The translations under genes and the position numbers were made by a program. The notes under the pieces were generated by a model. It had not been told where the DNA came from. It did no database searches and saw nothing but the letters and a program-made list of their open reading frames with translations. A stretch of 64,000 nt of DNA. Origin: Xenorhabdus ehlersii. GTDB taxonomy: Bacteria; Pseudomonadota; Gammaproteobacteria; Enterobacterales; Enterobacteriaceae. Location of the stretch: positions 62,001 to 126,000 of the forward strand of contig NZ_RAQI01000006.1 of assembly GCF_003610465.1 (NCBI RefSeq), read 5' to 3'. Every line of letters begins with the position of its first letter. The first letter of the stretch is position 1. Positions 48,805-59,129 of this stretch are shown piece after piece.

Positions 48805-48818
48805 GATCATTAAAGATA

Positions 48819-48841
48819 TTTATATAATTGTTTATACATAG
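48819..48841. repeat. Subterminal 23-bp direct repeat, right copy
   Basis: It is identical to 39286-39308. It starts only 9 bases upstream of the first possible integrase ATG, so integrase binding here would also control its own gene. Confidence 0.75.
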
Positions 48842-49124
48842 TGTGCTGCAAGAGAGGTAAAACGTCAATAAGCACTGGAACAATATACAGGTAGATAAAT
48901 AATTAATCATTTGATTTTAAAATAAAAACAATAATCATAGACAAACATCGAAACATTAAACTAATATATATTAGGTATATTCATTTCTGCTTTCATTTTG
49001 GTTAGTTTATAAAGATATGCAGTATACCTGCTAGTACCAATAAACGCATTTTCATATTGATTCCAAAATAAAAGCAGTGATAATTAACATTGATTCAACT
49101 GCTTATTAAATAGGCTTACTAACT
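48842..49124. other. Right island end and native upstream region of hemF/ypeA
   Basis: Up to 48963 this is AT-rich island end without a gene. From 48985 to 49124 lie about 140 bases that, before integration, would have been the divergent promoter region of hemF (leftward) and ypeA (rightward). Confidence 0.5.
48964..48984. repeat. Putative attachment site, right copy
   Basis: An exact 21-bp copy of the hemF start. On the minus strand it reads ATG AAT ATA CCT AAT ATA TAT and then TAG, a seven-codon stub of hemF separated from the gene by the island. Confidence 0.7.
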
Positions 49125-49547
49125 ATGGAAATTCGGGTATTTCGGCAAGACGACTTTGAAGCCGTTATCACACTTTGGGAACGTTGTGATTTGATTAACT
49201 CTGGTGATGATCCAGAAATAGATATTGAGCGTAAACTTACTCATGACGCTGATTTATTTCTGGTTGCTGAAGTTGCGGGAGAAGTGGTTGGTACAGTTAT
49301 GGGCGGTTATGATGGACATCGTGGTCATGCCTATTATCTGGGAGTGCATCCTGAATTCAGAGGCAGGGGAATAGCCAATGCATTGATCTCCCGCTTGGAA
49401 AAGAAATTATTGGCCAGAGGTTGCCCCAGTATTTTGATTGTGGTTCCAGAAGAAAATGATGCAACAATCTGCATGTGTGAAAAAATGGAATATGATTATT
49501 TGGGCCAAGAAAATGTCATGTTTAGCAAGCGATTGATTATTGATTAA
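49125..49547 (+). CDS. ypeA: GNAT-family acetyltransferase YpeA
   Basis: This 140-residue protein closely matches E. coli YpeA (141 residues), an acetyltransferase of uncharacterised substrate. The acetyl-CoA-binding loop RGRGIAN follows LGVHPEF, in the order [19 protein letters not shown]. It was probably divergent from hemF before the island inserted. Confidence 0.93.
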   Translation: MEIRVFRQDDFEAVITLWERCDLINSGDDPEIDIERKLTHDADLFLVAEVAGEVVGTVMGGYDGHRGHAYYLGVHPEFRGRGIANALISRLEKKLLARGCPSILIVVPEENDATICMCEKMEYDYLGQENVMFSKRLIID

Positions 49548-49641
49548 ATGAATCGTTAGATAAATATACAAGCCATGAAATGGCTGAATGGAATCATACT
49601 ATTTATATACCTCTCTATTTAGCCATTATCTTTTTGAATCA

Positions 49642-49884
49642 TTACTTTTTTGATGAAGCATGAATAGAGTGTACCCATCTTCTCATATATTTGTTTTTTA
49701 TAACAAGAAGATCTTTTGACATTACCGGCTTTTCATTGTCAATGTAAAGTATCACTTTAATATTCCCATTCTCATCCTTAGATAGAAAATAATGCTCAGG
49801 TATAGAGTATGTGGACTTTCCTTTTAATACAATCCAGTCAGAAGGCTGTTGATAATTAACATGATATTGATAAGGAGTATTCAT
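49642..49884 (-). CDS. Small hypothetical protein
   Basis: This 80-residue, lysine- and tyrosine-rich soluble protein has no recognised domain (MNTPYQYHVNYQQPSDW at the start). An AGAGAG sequence precedes the ATG. AT-rich codon use and absence of a homologue that I can name suggest a lineage-specific gene. It could be spurious, but the frame fills the gap between ypeA and yfeY and has a plausible ribosome site. Confidence 0.5.
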   Translation of the reverse strand: MNTPYQYHVNYQQPSDWIVLKGKSTYSIPEHYFLSKDENGNIKVILYIDNEKPVMSKDLLVIKNKYMRRWVHSIHASSKK

Positions 49885-50167
49885 TATTTCTCTCTTGGGT
49901 TATATCACCTAGCCAATGAGCCATAACAGGGAAATATGAAAATAATCATTGGCAGTCAGGTACGGATGAAGATTTAAAATACTATTTGACCATACAGTTT
50001 ATCTTATAAATAGATGTGCAATACTTGATAAATAACATCTTTTAAACATGATTTTGATGTTTCTGTTGATGAATGGTTTGTATATTTACAATTGAATGTT
50101 TTTTTTAGAATGTGGTCTGATAGATATCAAATGACAACGCCATAGAGCCAAAGGTAAGAAAACAGCG

Positions 50168-50791
50168 ATGGATAAATTTTTTGCATTTAATTTCTGTTCT
50201 AAACAGAAGAGAGTTATGGTAGCCAGCAGTTTAGTCGGATGCTCATTCTTATTGACGGCTTGTGCTGGAACTTTAAGAATGTCATGGCCTACTTTATCAC
50301 CTTTTAATTGGTTTGGTAGTTCTTTAAGCGTTTCTGAGCAGGGTATAGGAAAAATCAATAAACAGACGGATATGTCCCAATCTGCGATCGAAAAAGGATT
50401 GGCGGGAAAATATCGTCTGCGTAGTGGTATGGAGATGCAAGATGGCAAGTTAGTGAGTGTTATTCAGGGCATGGAAGAAGGTCAGGTAAAACTGGAATTT
50501 CATGGTCTGGTCAATGGTAAAGTTAATCGTATTGACGTGCTGGATGATGAGGTTAAAACAGTTTGGGGAACGAAAATAGGCACACCTTTCTCCGATCTCT
50601 ATAAGCAGGCATTTGGAAAATGTCAGCGCTCCCATGATTTCACTGTGCCACCTACAGTCATTTGCACTGCTCCACAAAGTCAGCATATCAGTTATGTTTT
50701 TACCGGAGCTTGGGAAGGCCCTGAAGGGTTAATGCCTTCTGATGATGTTTTGAAGAGCTGGAAAGTTTCGCGTATTATTTGGAAATCCTGA
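50168..50791 (+). CDS. yfeY: YfeY-like envelope lipoprotein (RpoE-regulated in E. coli)
   Basis: The mature part matches E. coli YfeY: NWFGSSLSVSEQGIGKIN, KYRLRSGM, IDVLDDEV, KIGTPFSDLYKQAFGKCQ, SQHISYVFTGAWEGPEGLMPSDD and WKVSRIIWKS. The lipobox LTAC places the lipidated Cys at residue 32 of this 207-residue frame. A start at residue 17 (50216) is possible but would leave the signal peptide without positive charge, so I keep the longer one. Function is unknown; in E. coli it belongs to the sigma-E envelope-stress regulon. I could not find a clear sigma-E promoter here. Confidence 0.85.
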   Translation: MDKFFAFNFCSKQKRVMVASSLVGCSFLLTACAGTLRMSWPTLSPFNWFGSSLSVSEQGIGKINKQTDMSQSAIEKGLAGKYRLRSGMEMQDGKLVSVIQGMEEGQVKLEFHGLVNGKVNRIDVLDDEVKTVWGTKIGTPFSDLYKQAFGKCQRSHDFTVPPTVICTAPQSQHISYVFTGAWEGPEGLMPSDDVLKSWKVSRIIWKS

Positions 50792-50858
50792 TAAACGCCT
50801 ACAACTAGCTTTATATCAAGTAAAAAATCTTTTAATCCATTTGTATGATGAGGGCAGA

Positions 50859-50904
50859 GTGCCAGAGTTCAAACCGTTTCAGTTACTTGAAAAGCGGCTG
50901 GCAC
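50859..50904. terminator. Palindromic structure between yfeY and cysP
   Basis: GTGCCAG (50859-50865) pairs with CTGGCAC (50898-50904), and inside it CCG-TTTCA pairs with TGAAA-AG-CGG. This gives a long interrupted hairpin without a T run. It could end yfeY transcription with Rho or be a REP-like element. Confidence 0.45.
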
Positions 50905-51056
50905 CTGTAACCTGATATTTTCTACATCTTATCGCTTTTCATCATTTCTCATAAAAATTCGGTATATAAAACAGGAGTCAGTAAACTACCCTGTTATAAA
51001 GATTCTGGATACAGTAGAGAAAGTGTTGTCAAATGGTGTGATGAGTAAGGTGTTAG

Positions 51057-52094
51057 ATGAAAATAGTGGCAATAAAAAATAAATTATTAAGCGGAATGAC
51101 TAGCCTGTTGTTTTGTGCCTGTCTCAACGTTTATAGCTCTAACGCCTTGGCTGTTGAGTTGCTGAATAGTTCTTATGATATTGGACGAGAATTATTCTTG
51201 AGCTTGAATTCGGAATTTGAAAAACAATGGAATGAACAGAACCCGCAGGATAAACTAGCTATAAAGCAGTCCCATGCAGGTTCATCTAAACAAGCATTGG
51301 CCATTTTGCATGGATTGCGGGCAGATGTCGTCACTTATAACCAAGTCACAGATATTCAGATCTTGCACGATCGCGGCAATCTCATTCCCGCTAATTGGCA
51401 GCAGCGTTTGCCGAATAACAGTTCTCCATATTATTCCACCATGGCATTTTTGGTGCGCAAAGGTAATCCCAAGCATATCCAAACTTGGGAAGATTTAGTG
51501 CGAAATGACGTCAAGTTAATTTTCCCAAACCCAAAAACGTCAGGTAATGGACGCTATACCTATTTGGCCGCATGGGGCGCTTTTCAGCAAAAAAATCCGC
51601 ATGATCCCGCTAAGGTTCGCCAACTGATGCAGCATTTTTTACAGAATGTAGCGGTGTTTGATACCGGAGGTCGTGGGGCAACAACTTCCTTTATTGAGCG
51701 GGGAATAGGGGATGTGTTGATTAGCTTCGAATCTGAGGTCAATAACATTCGTAAACAGTATGGGGAAGATAATTACCAAGTCATTGTACCTCCAGTGAAT
51801 ATTTTGGCTGAATTCCCTGTAACCTGGGTGGATAAGAGTGTTCAGAAAAACGGTACGGAAGCAGTTGCTAAAGCGTATTTAGATTATCTGTATAGTCCGG
51901 CAGCCCAGCAAATCATAGCCCGCTTCAATTATCGTGTAATCGATCAAAATGTTATGAAAGCACAGCACTCCCGTTTTCCTGTAACCAAACTGTTTCTCCT
52001 CGAAGAACAATTCGGTAGCTGGCCTCAAGTAATGAAAACTCACTTCAATACTGGCGGTATGCTTGATCAGTTATTGAAAGAAGGGCACAAATAA
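51057..52094 (+). CDS. cysP: Thiosulfate/sulfate-binding periplasmic protein CysP
   Basis: CysP captures thiosulfate and sulfate for the CysTWA ABC importer. It has 345 residues with a Sec signal peptide, cleaved probably after ALA at 32. Family motifs include [35 protein letters not shown] and [26 protein letters not shown]. It is first of cysPTWA; its last base overlaps the next start. Confidence 0.95.
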   Translation: MKIVAIKNKLLSGMTSLLFCACLNVYSSNALAVELLNSSYDIGRELFLSLNSEFEKQWNEQNPQDKLAIKQSHAGSSKQALAILHGLRADVVTYNQVTDIQILHDRGNLIPANWQQRLPNNSSPYYSTMAFLVRKGNPKHIQTWEDLVRNDVKLIFPNPKTSGNGRYTYLAAWGAFQQKNPHDPAKVRQLMQHFLQNVAVFDTGGRGATTSFIERGIGDVLISFESEVNNIRKQYGEDNYQVIVPPVNILAEFPVTWVDKSVQKNGTEAVAKAYLDYLYSPAAQQIIARFNYRVIDQNVMKAQHSRFPVTKLFLLEEQFGSWPQVMKTHFNTGGMLDQLLKEGHK

Positions 52095-52924
52095 TGTGGG
52101 TATTTAGCAAACGAGTCTTGCCCGGATTTGGGCTGAGTTTAGGCTGTAGCCTGTTTTATGTCTGCCTTATCCTGCTATTGCCTTTAAGTGCTCTGGTAGT
52201 ACAGCTTTCCAGTATGACATGGGTGCAATATTGGCAAGTCATCATCAACCCACAGGTTGTTGCCGCTTATAAGGTGACATTGTTGGCCGCAGCGGTTGCC
52301 AGTTTGTTCAATATGTTTTTTGGCATGTTGATGGCTTGGATATTAACGCGCTATCAATTTCCTGGACGTAGTTTATTAGATGGTTTGATGGATTTGCCAT
52401 TTGCTTTACCGACGGCGGTTGCTGGTTTAACGCTAGCGACACTCTTTTCTGCAACTGGGTGGTATGGGGCCTGGCTTGGTCATTTTGATATCAAAGTCGC
52501 CAATACCTGGCTGGGGATTGCGGTCGCAATGGCATTCACTAGCCTGCCGTTTGTGGTGCGCACTGTTCAGCCTGTGCTTGAAGAACTAGGCCCTGAATAT
52601 GAGGAAGCGGCACAGACATTGGGAGCAAGCCGTTGGCAAACTTTTCGGCGGGTGATATTACCAGAGGTTTCACCTGCATTGATTGCCGGAACTGTGCTCT
52701 CTTTTACTCGTAGTCTGGGAGAATTTGGTGCCGTGATTTTCATTGCCGGCAATATTGCCTGGCAAACCGAAGTTGCCTCACTGATGATCTTTGTCCGCCT
52801 GCAAGAATTTGACTATCCGGCTGCTAGTGCGATCGCTTCCGTTATCCTCGCAGCGTCGTTATTACTGCTGTTTAGCGTCAATATATTGCAAAGCCGCTTT
52901 GGTAAACGGATAGGGGGACATTAA
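52094..52924 (+). CDS. cysU: Sulfate/thiosulfate ABC transporter permease CysT (CysU)
   Basis: This 276-residue inner-membrane permease has six hydrophobic segments and the EAA loop EEAAQTLGASRWQTFRRVILPEV, which contacts CysA. It overlaps cysP and cysW by one base each (ATAATG-type junctions), so translation is coupled. Confidence 0.95.
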   Translation: MWVFSKRVLPGFGLSLGCSLFYVCLILLLPLSALVVQLSSMTWVQYWQVIINPQVVAAYKVTLLAAAVASLFNMFFGMLMAWILTRYQFPGRSLLDGLMDLPFALPTAVAGLTLATLFSATGWYGAWLGHFDIKVANTWLGIAVAMAFTSLPFVVRTVQPVLEELGPEYEEAAQTLGASRWQTFRRVILPEVSPALIAGTVLSFTRSLGEFGAVIFIAGNIAWQTEVASLMIFVRLQEFDYPAASAIASVILAASLLLLFSVNILQSRFGKRIGGH

Positions 52925-53757
52925 TGACTGAATTTTCCACATACACAGTGGCACAACGTCCCGCTATAAATTGGGGGAAATGGTTACTGATCGGCACTGG
53001 TGTATTTTTTTCGCTTCTGTTGTTGGTCATACCGATAGCATGGATTTTCTTGACTGCCTTTTCTAAAGGAATCGACATGGTTGCCCAGAACCTTTTCGAT
53101 TCCGATATGCTGCACGCTATCTGGCTAACCGTGATGATTGCGCTTATTACCGTTCCCCTTAATGTAGTTTTTGGTGTGATGACGGCATGGTTAGTGACAC
53201 GTTTCCAATTCCCAGGCAGACAATTATTGCTGACATTAATTGATATTCCGTTTGCGATTTCGCCGGTTGTAGCAGGATTACTTTATCTGTTGTTTTATGG
53301 TGCGAATGGCTGGTTGGGGAGTTATGACATCCAATTGATGTTCTCATGGCCGGGTATGGTATTGGTGACAGTGTTTGTGACATGTCCGTTTGTGGTCCGT
53401 GAATTGGTGCCGGTGATGTTGAGTCAAGGTAATCAGGAAGATGAAGCCGCCCTATTATTGGGTGCCTCCGGCTGGAAGATGTTCTGGCGTGTGACATTGC
53501 CAAATATTCGTTGGGCATTGTTATATGGCGTTGTTTTGACCAATGCGCGGGCGATTGGGGAATTTGGTGCTGTGTCTGTAGTATCGGGGGCCATTCGTGG
53601 TGAAACCTATACGCTACCTTTGCAGGTTGAGCTGTTGTATCAAGATTACAACACGGTTGGCGCATTTACGGCTGCGGCCTTATTGGCGGTGATGGCGATT
53701 ATTACTCTGATTGTCAAAAGTGCATTGCAATGGCGTTTAAGCCGCCAGCAAGGGTAG
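52924..53757 (+). CDS. cysW: Sulfate/thiosulfate ABC transporter permease CysW
   Basis: This second permease of the transporter has 277 residues against 291 in E. coli. The EAA loop reads EDEAALLLGASGWKMFWRVTLPNI. Six membrane segments are visible. It is paired with CysT and followed by cysA after 14 bases. Confidence 0.95.
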   Translation: MTEFSTYTVAQRPAINWGKWLLIGTGVFFSLLLLVIPIAWIFLTAFSKGIDMVAQNLFDSDMLHAIWLTVMIALITVPLNVVFGVMTAWLVTRFQFPGRQLLLTLIDIPFAISPVVAGLLYLLFYGANGWLGSYDIQLMFSWPGMVLVTVFVTCPFVVRELVPVMLSQGNQEDEAALLLGASGWKMFWRVTLPNIRWALLYGVVLTNARAIGEFGAVSVVSGAIRGETYTLPLQVELLYQDYNTVGAFTAAALLAVMAIITLIVKSALQWRLSRQQG

Positions 53758-53771
53758 GTTAGGAGCGGAAT

Positions 53772-54860
53772 ATGAGTATTGAAATCAGTAAAATCAGTAA
53801 ATCTTTTGGTCGATCTCAGATACTGAATGAAATTTCACTGGATATTGAATCTGGTGAGATGGTAGCCCTGCTTGGCCCATCGGGTTCTGGCAAGACGACA
53901 CTGTTGCGGATCATCGCAGGGCTTGAGCAGCAGAATGCGGGCCAATTGAAATTCCACGGCCAAGATGTCAGCCGGCTACATGCAAAAGATCGGCGTGTTG
54001 GGTTTGTATTCCAGCACTATGCCTTATTTCGCCATATGACGGTATTTGATAACGTGGCTTTTGGCCTGACGGTTCTTCCTCGTCGTCAGCGTCCCCATGC
54101 TGAGGCATTGCGTAGTAAAGTTATGGCTTTGCTGGATATGGTGCAACTTGCCCATTTGGCAGAACGTTATCCATCGCAGCTTTCTGGTGGGCAAAAACAG
54201 CGTGTGGCATTAGCAAGGGCATTGGCGGTTGAACCACAGATCCTCTTGTTGGATGAACCTTTTGGTGCATTAGATGCTCAGGTTCGTATGGAATTGCGTC
54301 GTTGGTTGCGGCAGTTACATGAAGAATTGAAGTTTACCAGCGTATTCGTTACCCATGATCAGGAAGAGGCAATGGAAGTGGCTGACAGGGTGGTACTTAT
54401 GAATCAAGGGTGCATTGAACAGGTTGGTACTCCTCAGCAAGTATGGCATGAACCGGAAAGCCGATTTGTCCTTGAATTCATGGGGGAAATAAACAAACTG
54501 AATGGTGAAATTAAAGGTTCCCAACTCTGGATTGGCGGGAAAATTTTTCCATTGAATATCACACCGCTACATCAAGGAAATGTTGATGTATTTTTTCGGC
54601 CTTGGGATATGACGCTTAGTGCTAAGCAAACACTTGCTTGTCCTTTGCCAGTGCAGGTTGTGGAAGTGAGTCCGCGCGGTCATTTTTTCCTCCTATCTGT
54701 TCAACCGCTAGGATGGGGAGATGAATACCTGTCAGTGATTTGGCGGGATGATTCATCCATACCGGTTAGGGGAAATGACTATTTTATTGGCGGCACAGGT
54801 GCTCGCTTGTATGCCGGGGATTTGCCATTAAAAGTGTTGCGATTTGCTGAATCTGCTTGA
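53772..54860 (+). CDS. cysA: Sulfate/thiosulfate ABC transporter ATPase CysA
   Basis: CysA is the cytoplasmic ATPase of the sulfate importer. It has 362 residues. Walker [10 protein letters not shown] lies at about 35-43, the signature [15 protein letters not shown] at about 136-150, Walker [12 protein letters not shown], and a C-terminal TOBE-like regulatory domain. A terminator separates it from cysM. Confidence 0.96.
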   Translation: MSIEISKISKSFGRSQILNEISLDIESGEMVALLGPSGSGKTTLLRIIAGLEQQNAGQLKFHGQDVSRLHAKDRRVGFVFQHYALFRHMTVFDNVAFGLTVLPRRQRPHAEALRSKVMALLDMVQLAHLAERYPSQLSGGQKQRVALARALAVEPQILLLDEPFGALDAQVRMELRRWLRQLHEELKFTSVFVTHDQEEAMEVADRVVLMNQGCIEQVGTPQQVWHEPESRFVLEFMGEINKLNGEIKGSQLWIGGKIFPLNITPLHQGNVDVFFRPWDMTLSAKQTLACPLPVQVVEVSPRGHFFLLSVQPLGWGDEYLSVIWRDDSSIPVRGNDYFIGGTGARLYAGDLPLKVLRFAESA

Positions 54861-54880
54861 TTTAATTCATCTTTATATTG

Positions 54881-54920
54881 AATCCCTATTTCCCGCAATG
54901 CAAGGAAGTAGGGATTTTTT
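54881..54920 (+). terminator. Terminator of the cysPTWA operon
   Basis: AATCCCTA (54881-54888) pairs with TAGGGATT (54909-54916), with an extra TCC/GGA inside, followed by TTTT. Its placement suggests cysM is at least partly transcribed separately. Confidence 0.85.
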
Positions 54921-54992
54921 GCTTAATGTCTTGCTACAGTTTCCTTAATATGATTATTTGTTTATCCATTCTCATACGAACTAGGTAATGCT

Positions 54993-55874
54993 GTGGCAAG
55001 CTTGGAAGAATTTATAGGTAATACACCACTGGTAAAATTAGAACGAATTACAGAATGTGTTGATGCTGAGATTTGGGTAAAGTTGGAAGGCAATAACCCG
55101 GCGGGTTCCGTAAAAGACAGAGCAGCGCTTTCGATGATCCTGCAAGCGGAATTGCGTGGGGAAATCGCTCCGGGTGATGTTTTGATTGAAGCAACGAGTG
55201 GTAATACCGGTATTGCACTGGCGATGATCGCGGCGGTAAAAGGATATCGCCTAAAATTATTGATGCCTGAAAATATGAGCCTTGAGAGACAGGCATCAAT
55301 GCGGGCTTACGGTGCTGAATTAATTTTAGTCAGTAAAGAATTGGGAATGGAAGGTGCGCGGGATTTGGCGCAAGAAATGGAGAAGAATGGGGAAGGAAAA
55401 GTTCTGGACCAATTTAATAATACGGATAATTCACTGGCTCATTTTAATACTACTGGCCCAGAAATTTGGCAGCAAACACAGGGACGGATCACGCACTTTG
55501 TTTCCAGTATGGGAACGACAGGCACAATTACGGGGGTGAGCCGCTATCTGAAATCTCAGTCAGACAGAGTGAAAGTTACCGGATTACAACCTGCGGAAGA
55601 TAGTCATATTCCTGGTATTCGTCGTTGGACTCCAGCTTATATGCCCGGCATTTATCAGAAAGAGCTGGTGGATCAGATTCTGAATATCACCCAAACGGAA
55701 GCGGAAAATACCATGCGTTTGTTGGCCCAAAAGGAAGGTATTTTCTGTGGCGTAAGCTCTGGTGGCGCAGTTTCTGGCGCGTTACGCATCGCAGCCGAAA
55801 ACCCTGGGGCAGTCATTGTAGCGATTATTTGTGATCGTGGTGACAGGTACTTGTCTACAGGGGTATTTAATTAA
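54993..55874 (+). CDS. cysM: Cysteine synthase B CysM
   Basis: CysM makes cysteine or S-sulfocysteine from O-acetylserine and sulfide or thiosulfate, which fits its place after the thiosulfate importer. It has 293 residues. The PLP lysine is in NPAGSVKDRAALSM (about residue 40), with the phosphate loop SSMGTTGTITG and substrate loop [13 protein letters not shown]. The start codon is GTG at 54993; a nearby ATG at 54988 is in another frame. Confidence 0.95.
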   Translation: MASLEEFIGNTPLVKLERITECVDAEIWVKLEGNNPAGSVKDRAALSMILQAELRGEIAPGDVLIEATSGNTGIALAMIAAVKGYRLKLLMPENMSLERQASMRAYGAELILVSKELGMEGARDLAQEMEKNGEGKVLDQFNNTDNSLAHFNTTGPEIWQQTQGRITHFVSSMGTTGTITGVSRYLKSQSDRVKVTGLQPAEDSHIPGIRRWTPAYMPGIYQKELVDQILNITQTEAENTMRLLAQKEGIFCGVSSGGAVSGALRIAAENPGAVIVAIICDRGDRYLSTGVFN

Positions 55875-55888
55875 CCTTTTATCATCCG

Positions 55889-55950
55889 TAAAAAAATCGT
55901 CCTGTTTTATCAGACACTTTACTGACTAGCCTGATAAAGCAGTGACGATT
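55889..55950 (-). terminator. Terminator of crr, possibly bidirectional with cysM
   Basis: ATCGTC pairs with GACGAT, and inside it CTG-T-TTTATCAG with CTGATAAA-G-CAG (55896-55950). An A run at 55890-55896 supplies TTTTTTT after the hairpin on the minus strand. Confidence 0.8.
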
Positions 55951-56022
55951 TACGAACAGTTCATCAATTAAAATGAATCGGTTAACAGAAAAAGAGGCAA
56001 ATATCCTTCAATGATTCTTCTG

Positions 56023-56532
56023 TTACTTTTTGATTCGCATGATGACTGACTCACCTACGACTACGGAGCCATTTACTTTCGTTAACTCTTTAATTTCATC
56101 CATGTTAGAAATAACAACAGGAGTTAAGGTTGATTTAGCTCTTTCTTCCAGAAATGCCAGATCAAACTCTAAAACCAAATCACCTTTTTGTACCCGTTGA
56201 CCTTCTTCGGCAATGCGTTTAAAACCCTCACCTTTCAGTTCAACGGTATCAATGCCAAAATGGACGAATAGCTCAATGCCACTATCAGATTCGATAGAAA
56301 AAGCATGATTAGTTTCGAAGATCTTGCCAATGGTGCCATCAACAGGAGCGACAATTTTGTTGCCGGTTGGTTTAATCGCGATACCATCACCAACGATTTT
56401 TTCGGCAAAAACAACATCTGGAACATCTTCGATGTTGACTATCTCACCTGACAATGGCGCGATAATTTCAATACTGCCACTATTTTTTTTATCGTCTGAA
56501 ACCAGAGATTTTAATTTATCAAGCAGACCCAT
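56023..56532 (-). CDS. crr: Glucose-specific PTS component EIIA(Glc)
   Basis: EIIA(Glc) carries phosphate from HPr to EIICB(Glc) and controls adenylate cyclase and inducer exclusion. It has 169 residues. The phosphorylated His is His91 in [13 protein letters not shown], and the partner His76 is in FETNHAFSI. It is the last gene of ptsH-ptsI-crr, 45 bases after ptsI. Confidence 0.97.
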   Translation of the reverse strand: MGLLDKLKSLVSDDKKNSGSIEIIAPLSGEIVNIEDVPDVVFAEKIVGDGIAIKPTGNKIVAPVDGTIGKIFETNHAFSIESDSGIELFVHFGIDTVELKGEGFKRIAEEGQRVQKGDLVLEFDLAFLEERAKSTLTPVVISNMDEIKELTKVNGSVVVGESVIMRIKK

Positions 56533-56577
56533 GAATCTTCTCCTAATTGTTTAATGGGACCGTATTCTGGCTAATTT

Positions 56578-58305
56578 TTAGCAGAGTGTTTTTTCTCTGG
56601 TAAAAGTGTCAACCAAATCCATCAATTCCTTTGCTGTTGGCTGAGTCAAGGCCTGCTCTGCCAGTGCTTTTGCATCATCATAATTAGTATTACGGATGAT
56701 CTTTTTAATGCGTGGAATTGATATTGCACTCATGCTGAACTCATCCAACCCCATGCCCAAGAGCAACAGCGTGGCGCGCTCATCACCGGCAAGCTCTCCA
56801 CACATGCCTGTCCATTTACCTTCTGCGTGTGAGGCATCAATAACCTGCTTGATTAAGCTCAACACTGCTGGTGACATTGGGTTGTAGAGATGAGAAATCA
56901 GCTCATTACCACGGTCTACCGCAAGAGTATACTGAGTTAGATCGTTTGTCCCAATACTAAAAAAGTCAACTTCTTTTGCAAGATGATGAGCAATGGTTGC
57001 AGCAGCAGGCGTTTCCACCATGATGCCAACTTCAATCGATTCATCAAATGCTTTGTTTTCATTGCGTAATTGCTCTTTGAGTAACGCAAGCTCAGCTTTC
57101 AATTCCCGAATTTCTTCAACTGAAATAATCATTGGGAACATAATGCGCAGTTTACCAAATGCAGAAGCTCTCAGGATAGCACGTAATTGAGAATGTAAGA
57201 TCTCTTTACGGTCAAGGCAAATACGGATCGCGCGCCAGCCAAGGAATGGGTTCTCTTCTTTTGGCAGATTCATGTAAGGTAAGTCTTTATCGCCACCAAT
57301 GTCCATCGTACGAATAATGACGGCTTGATTACCAACAGCCTCTGCAACTGCTTTATAGGCTTCAAATTGTTCGTCTTCGGTTGGCAGAGAATCACGATCC
57401 ATAAACAGGAATTCAGTACGGTATAAACCAATACCTTCGGCACCATTGCGTTCAGCGCCAGCGATGTCACGTACCGTACCGATATTGGCGCAAACTTCAA
57501 CTTGATGACCATCCAATGTGATGGCCGGTAAGTCTTTCAGCTTCGCCAGTTCGGTTTTTTCTGTCAGATACTCACTTTTCGCTGTTTTCAGTTTCTCGAT
57601 TTCGGTATCAGATGGGTTCACATAAATGTGATTATTGACGGCATCCAGAATCAGGTAACTGCCATTTTGGATTTGTTTGGTCGCATTGGTTGTACCAACA
57701 ATCGCTGGTAATTCCAGAGAGCGAGCCATAATGGAAGTGTGAGAAGTCCGGCCACCAAGATCAGTAATGAAACCTAATACCTTGTCCAGATTGAGTTGTG
57801 CGGTTTCTGATGGGGTCAGGTCATTGGCAACCAGGATGACTTCTTCTTCAATGGAACCTAAGTCGATAATTGGCATATCCAGAATATTTTTCAGTAAGCG
57901 CTTACCAATATCACGGACATCGGCGGCTCGCTCTTTCAAATATTCATCATCCAGTTCTTCCAGCGCATTGGCCTGATCTTCAATAACGGAATGAACGGCT
58001 GCATCTGCTGTTAACAGATTTTTTTTAATAAGAGTAATAATTTCCTGCTCTAGCTCTTCATCTTCCAGCAACATAATATGGCCTTCGAAGATTTCGGCCT
58101 TTTCTGCACCCAGATTTTTTTCGGCTGTTTCTCTAATAATCTCTAATTGTGCGGAAGATTTGTCACGGCCTTGCTTAAAGCGGGAAATTTCTTGTTCGAC
58201 TTGTTCAGGAATAATTTTTTTATGATTGATAATGATGGGATCTTCTTTCAGTAATAACGCTTTACCGAAAGCAATTCCTGGTGATACTAAGATGCCTGAA
58301 ATCAT
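56578..58305 (-). CDS. ptsI: PTS enzyme I
   Basis: Enzyme I takes phosphate from phosphoenolpyruvate and passes it to HPr. It has 575 residues. The active His189 lies in [12 protein letters not shown]. The C-terminal PEP-binding barrel shows [34 protein letters not shown] and the catalytic Cys in [11 protein letters not shown]. Confidence 0.97.
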   Translation of the reverse strand: MISGILVSPGIAFGKALLLKEDPIIINHKKIIPEQVEQEISRFKQGRDKSSAQLEIIRETAEKNLGAEKAEIFEGHIMLLEDEELEQEIITLIKKNLLTADAAVHSVIEDQANALEELDDEYLKERAADVRDIGKRLLKNILDMPIIDLGSIEEEVILVANDLTPSETAQLNLDKVLGFITDLGGRTSHTSIMARSLELPAIVGTTNATKQIQNGSYLILDAVNNHIYVNPSDTEIEKLKTAKSEYLTEKTELAKLKDLPAITLDGHQVEVCANIGTVRDIAGAERNGAEGIGLYRTEFLFMDRDSLPTEDEQFEAYKAVAEAVGNQAVIIRTMDIGGDKDLPYMNLPKEENPFLGWRAIRICLDRKEILHSQLRAILRASAFGKLRIMFPMIISVEEIRELKAELALLKEQLRNENKAFDESIEVGIMVETPAAATIAHHLAKEVDFFSIGTNDLTQYTLAVDRGNELISHLYNPMSPAVLSLIKQVIDASHAEGKWTGMCGELAGDERATLLLLGMGLDEFSMSAISIPRIKKIIRNTNYDDAKALAEQALTQPTAKELMDLVDTFTREKTLC

Positions 58306-58429
58306 ATTATATGACCTTACTGCGGGTGATTACCTTTCATTAAGACTTAGGAGATGCCCTAAATATCCCCAGATTTTATTGGCCTGGGGATAAGCTGAAT
58401 GAAATAGATTGGCTTGATTGAACGGACGA

Positions 58430-58687
58430 TTATTCCAATTCACCCATTAATTTAACTAAATGTTCAACAGCCTGTTGCTCATCTTCGCCTTCAGCAGAAA
58501 TCGTTACGACTGTACCTTGAGTCAATCCCAGCGTTTGTAATTTGAACAGGCTTTTTGCGCTGGCAGACTTGCCCCCAGAAGTTAGAGTAATGTCAGAAGC
58601 AAAGCCTTTTGCTTCTTTGACAAATTGTGCCGCAGGGCGAGTGTGGAGACCGTTTGGTGCAGTAATAGTAACTTCTTGCTGGAACAT
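58430..58687 (-). CDS. ptsH: PTS phosphocarrier protein HPr
   Basis: HPr relays phosphate from enzyme I to sugar-specific EIIA proteins. It has 85 residues. The phosphorylated His15 is in NGLHTRPA, and Ser46 is present in [13 protein letters not shown]. It is first of ptsHI-crr, with a 442-base upstream gap. Confidence 0.97.
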   Translation of the reverse strand: MFQQEVTITAPNGLHTRPAAQFVKEAKGFASDITLTSGGKSASAKSLFKLQTLGLTQGTVVTISAEGEDEQQAVEHLVKLMGELE

Positions 58688-58854
58688 AGTATTTCCTCAA
58701 TAACTTAAATATTCGTTGATAAGCTAAGAGAATTCCATTGGATATAGCTGAATTCCCTGCGGCTTATACAACCGTTAAAATGATAATGAAGTAAAGCGTA
58801 TTCCCTTCGCTTTTCAAGTTATTGCGTTGCTAATTTTAACTTGAAATTTAGTGG

Positions 58855-58873
58855 GATTATAATAATCATTATC
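58855..58873. promoter_or_regulatory. Candidate Fur box upstream of ptsH
   Basis: GATTATAATAATCATTATC matches 17 of 19 positions of the Fur consensus GATAATGATAATCATTATC. It lies about 170 bases before ptsH in the 442-base ptsH-cysK gap. The rest of the gap, up to the cysK terminator, holds no gene; a clear CRP site was not found by eye. Confidence 0.45.
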
Positions 58874-59067
58874 AAAAAATTAACATACTTGATGCACTCA
58901 ATTGTTGATTTGGTGTTAATACTCGCTATCCGAAGAAGGCTTTCAATTGAACACCCTTATTTGCCATCTGGTTGGTGATTAATTTCGTGCATCGAAATAA
59001 TTACTGGTTAAATACTAAAGCTACTTGAATAAATCATCTAAGAAAGTTTTAAACTTTGATCTGATGC

Positions 59068-59097
59068 ACAAAAAAGCACCCTAGAGGTGCCTTTTTG
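59068..59097. terminator. Terminator of cysK, bidirectional form
   Basis: An A run, then GCACC-CTAGA-GGTGC, then CTTTTTG. The A run before the stem gives a T run for cysK on the minus strand. Confidence 0.8.
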
Positions 59098-59129
59098 TCA
59101 ATGTAGTGAAAAATTCTATAGAGTGATTT

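Noticed and set aside
47587..48810. tRNA gene as attachment target of the integrase
   Set aside because: No tRNA-like cloverleaf was seen at either island end; the direct repeats fall at the hemF start instead.
50086..50448. A 120-codon minus-strand frame overlapping the start of yfeY
   Set aside because: It is antisense to the conserved YfeY lipoprotein sequence, and no motif supports it.
53159..53665. A 168-codon minus-strand frame inside cysW
   Set aside because: It is a shadow of cysW; the plus-strand permease has full-length family identity.
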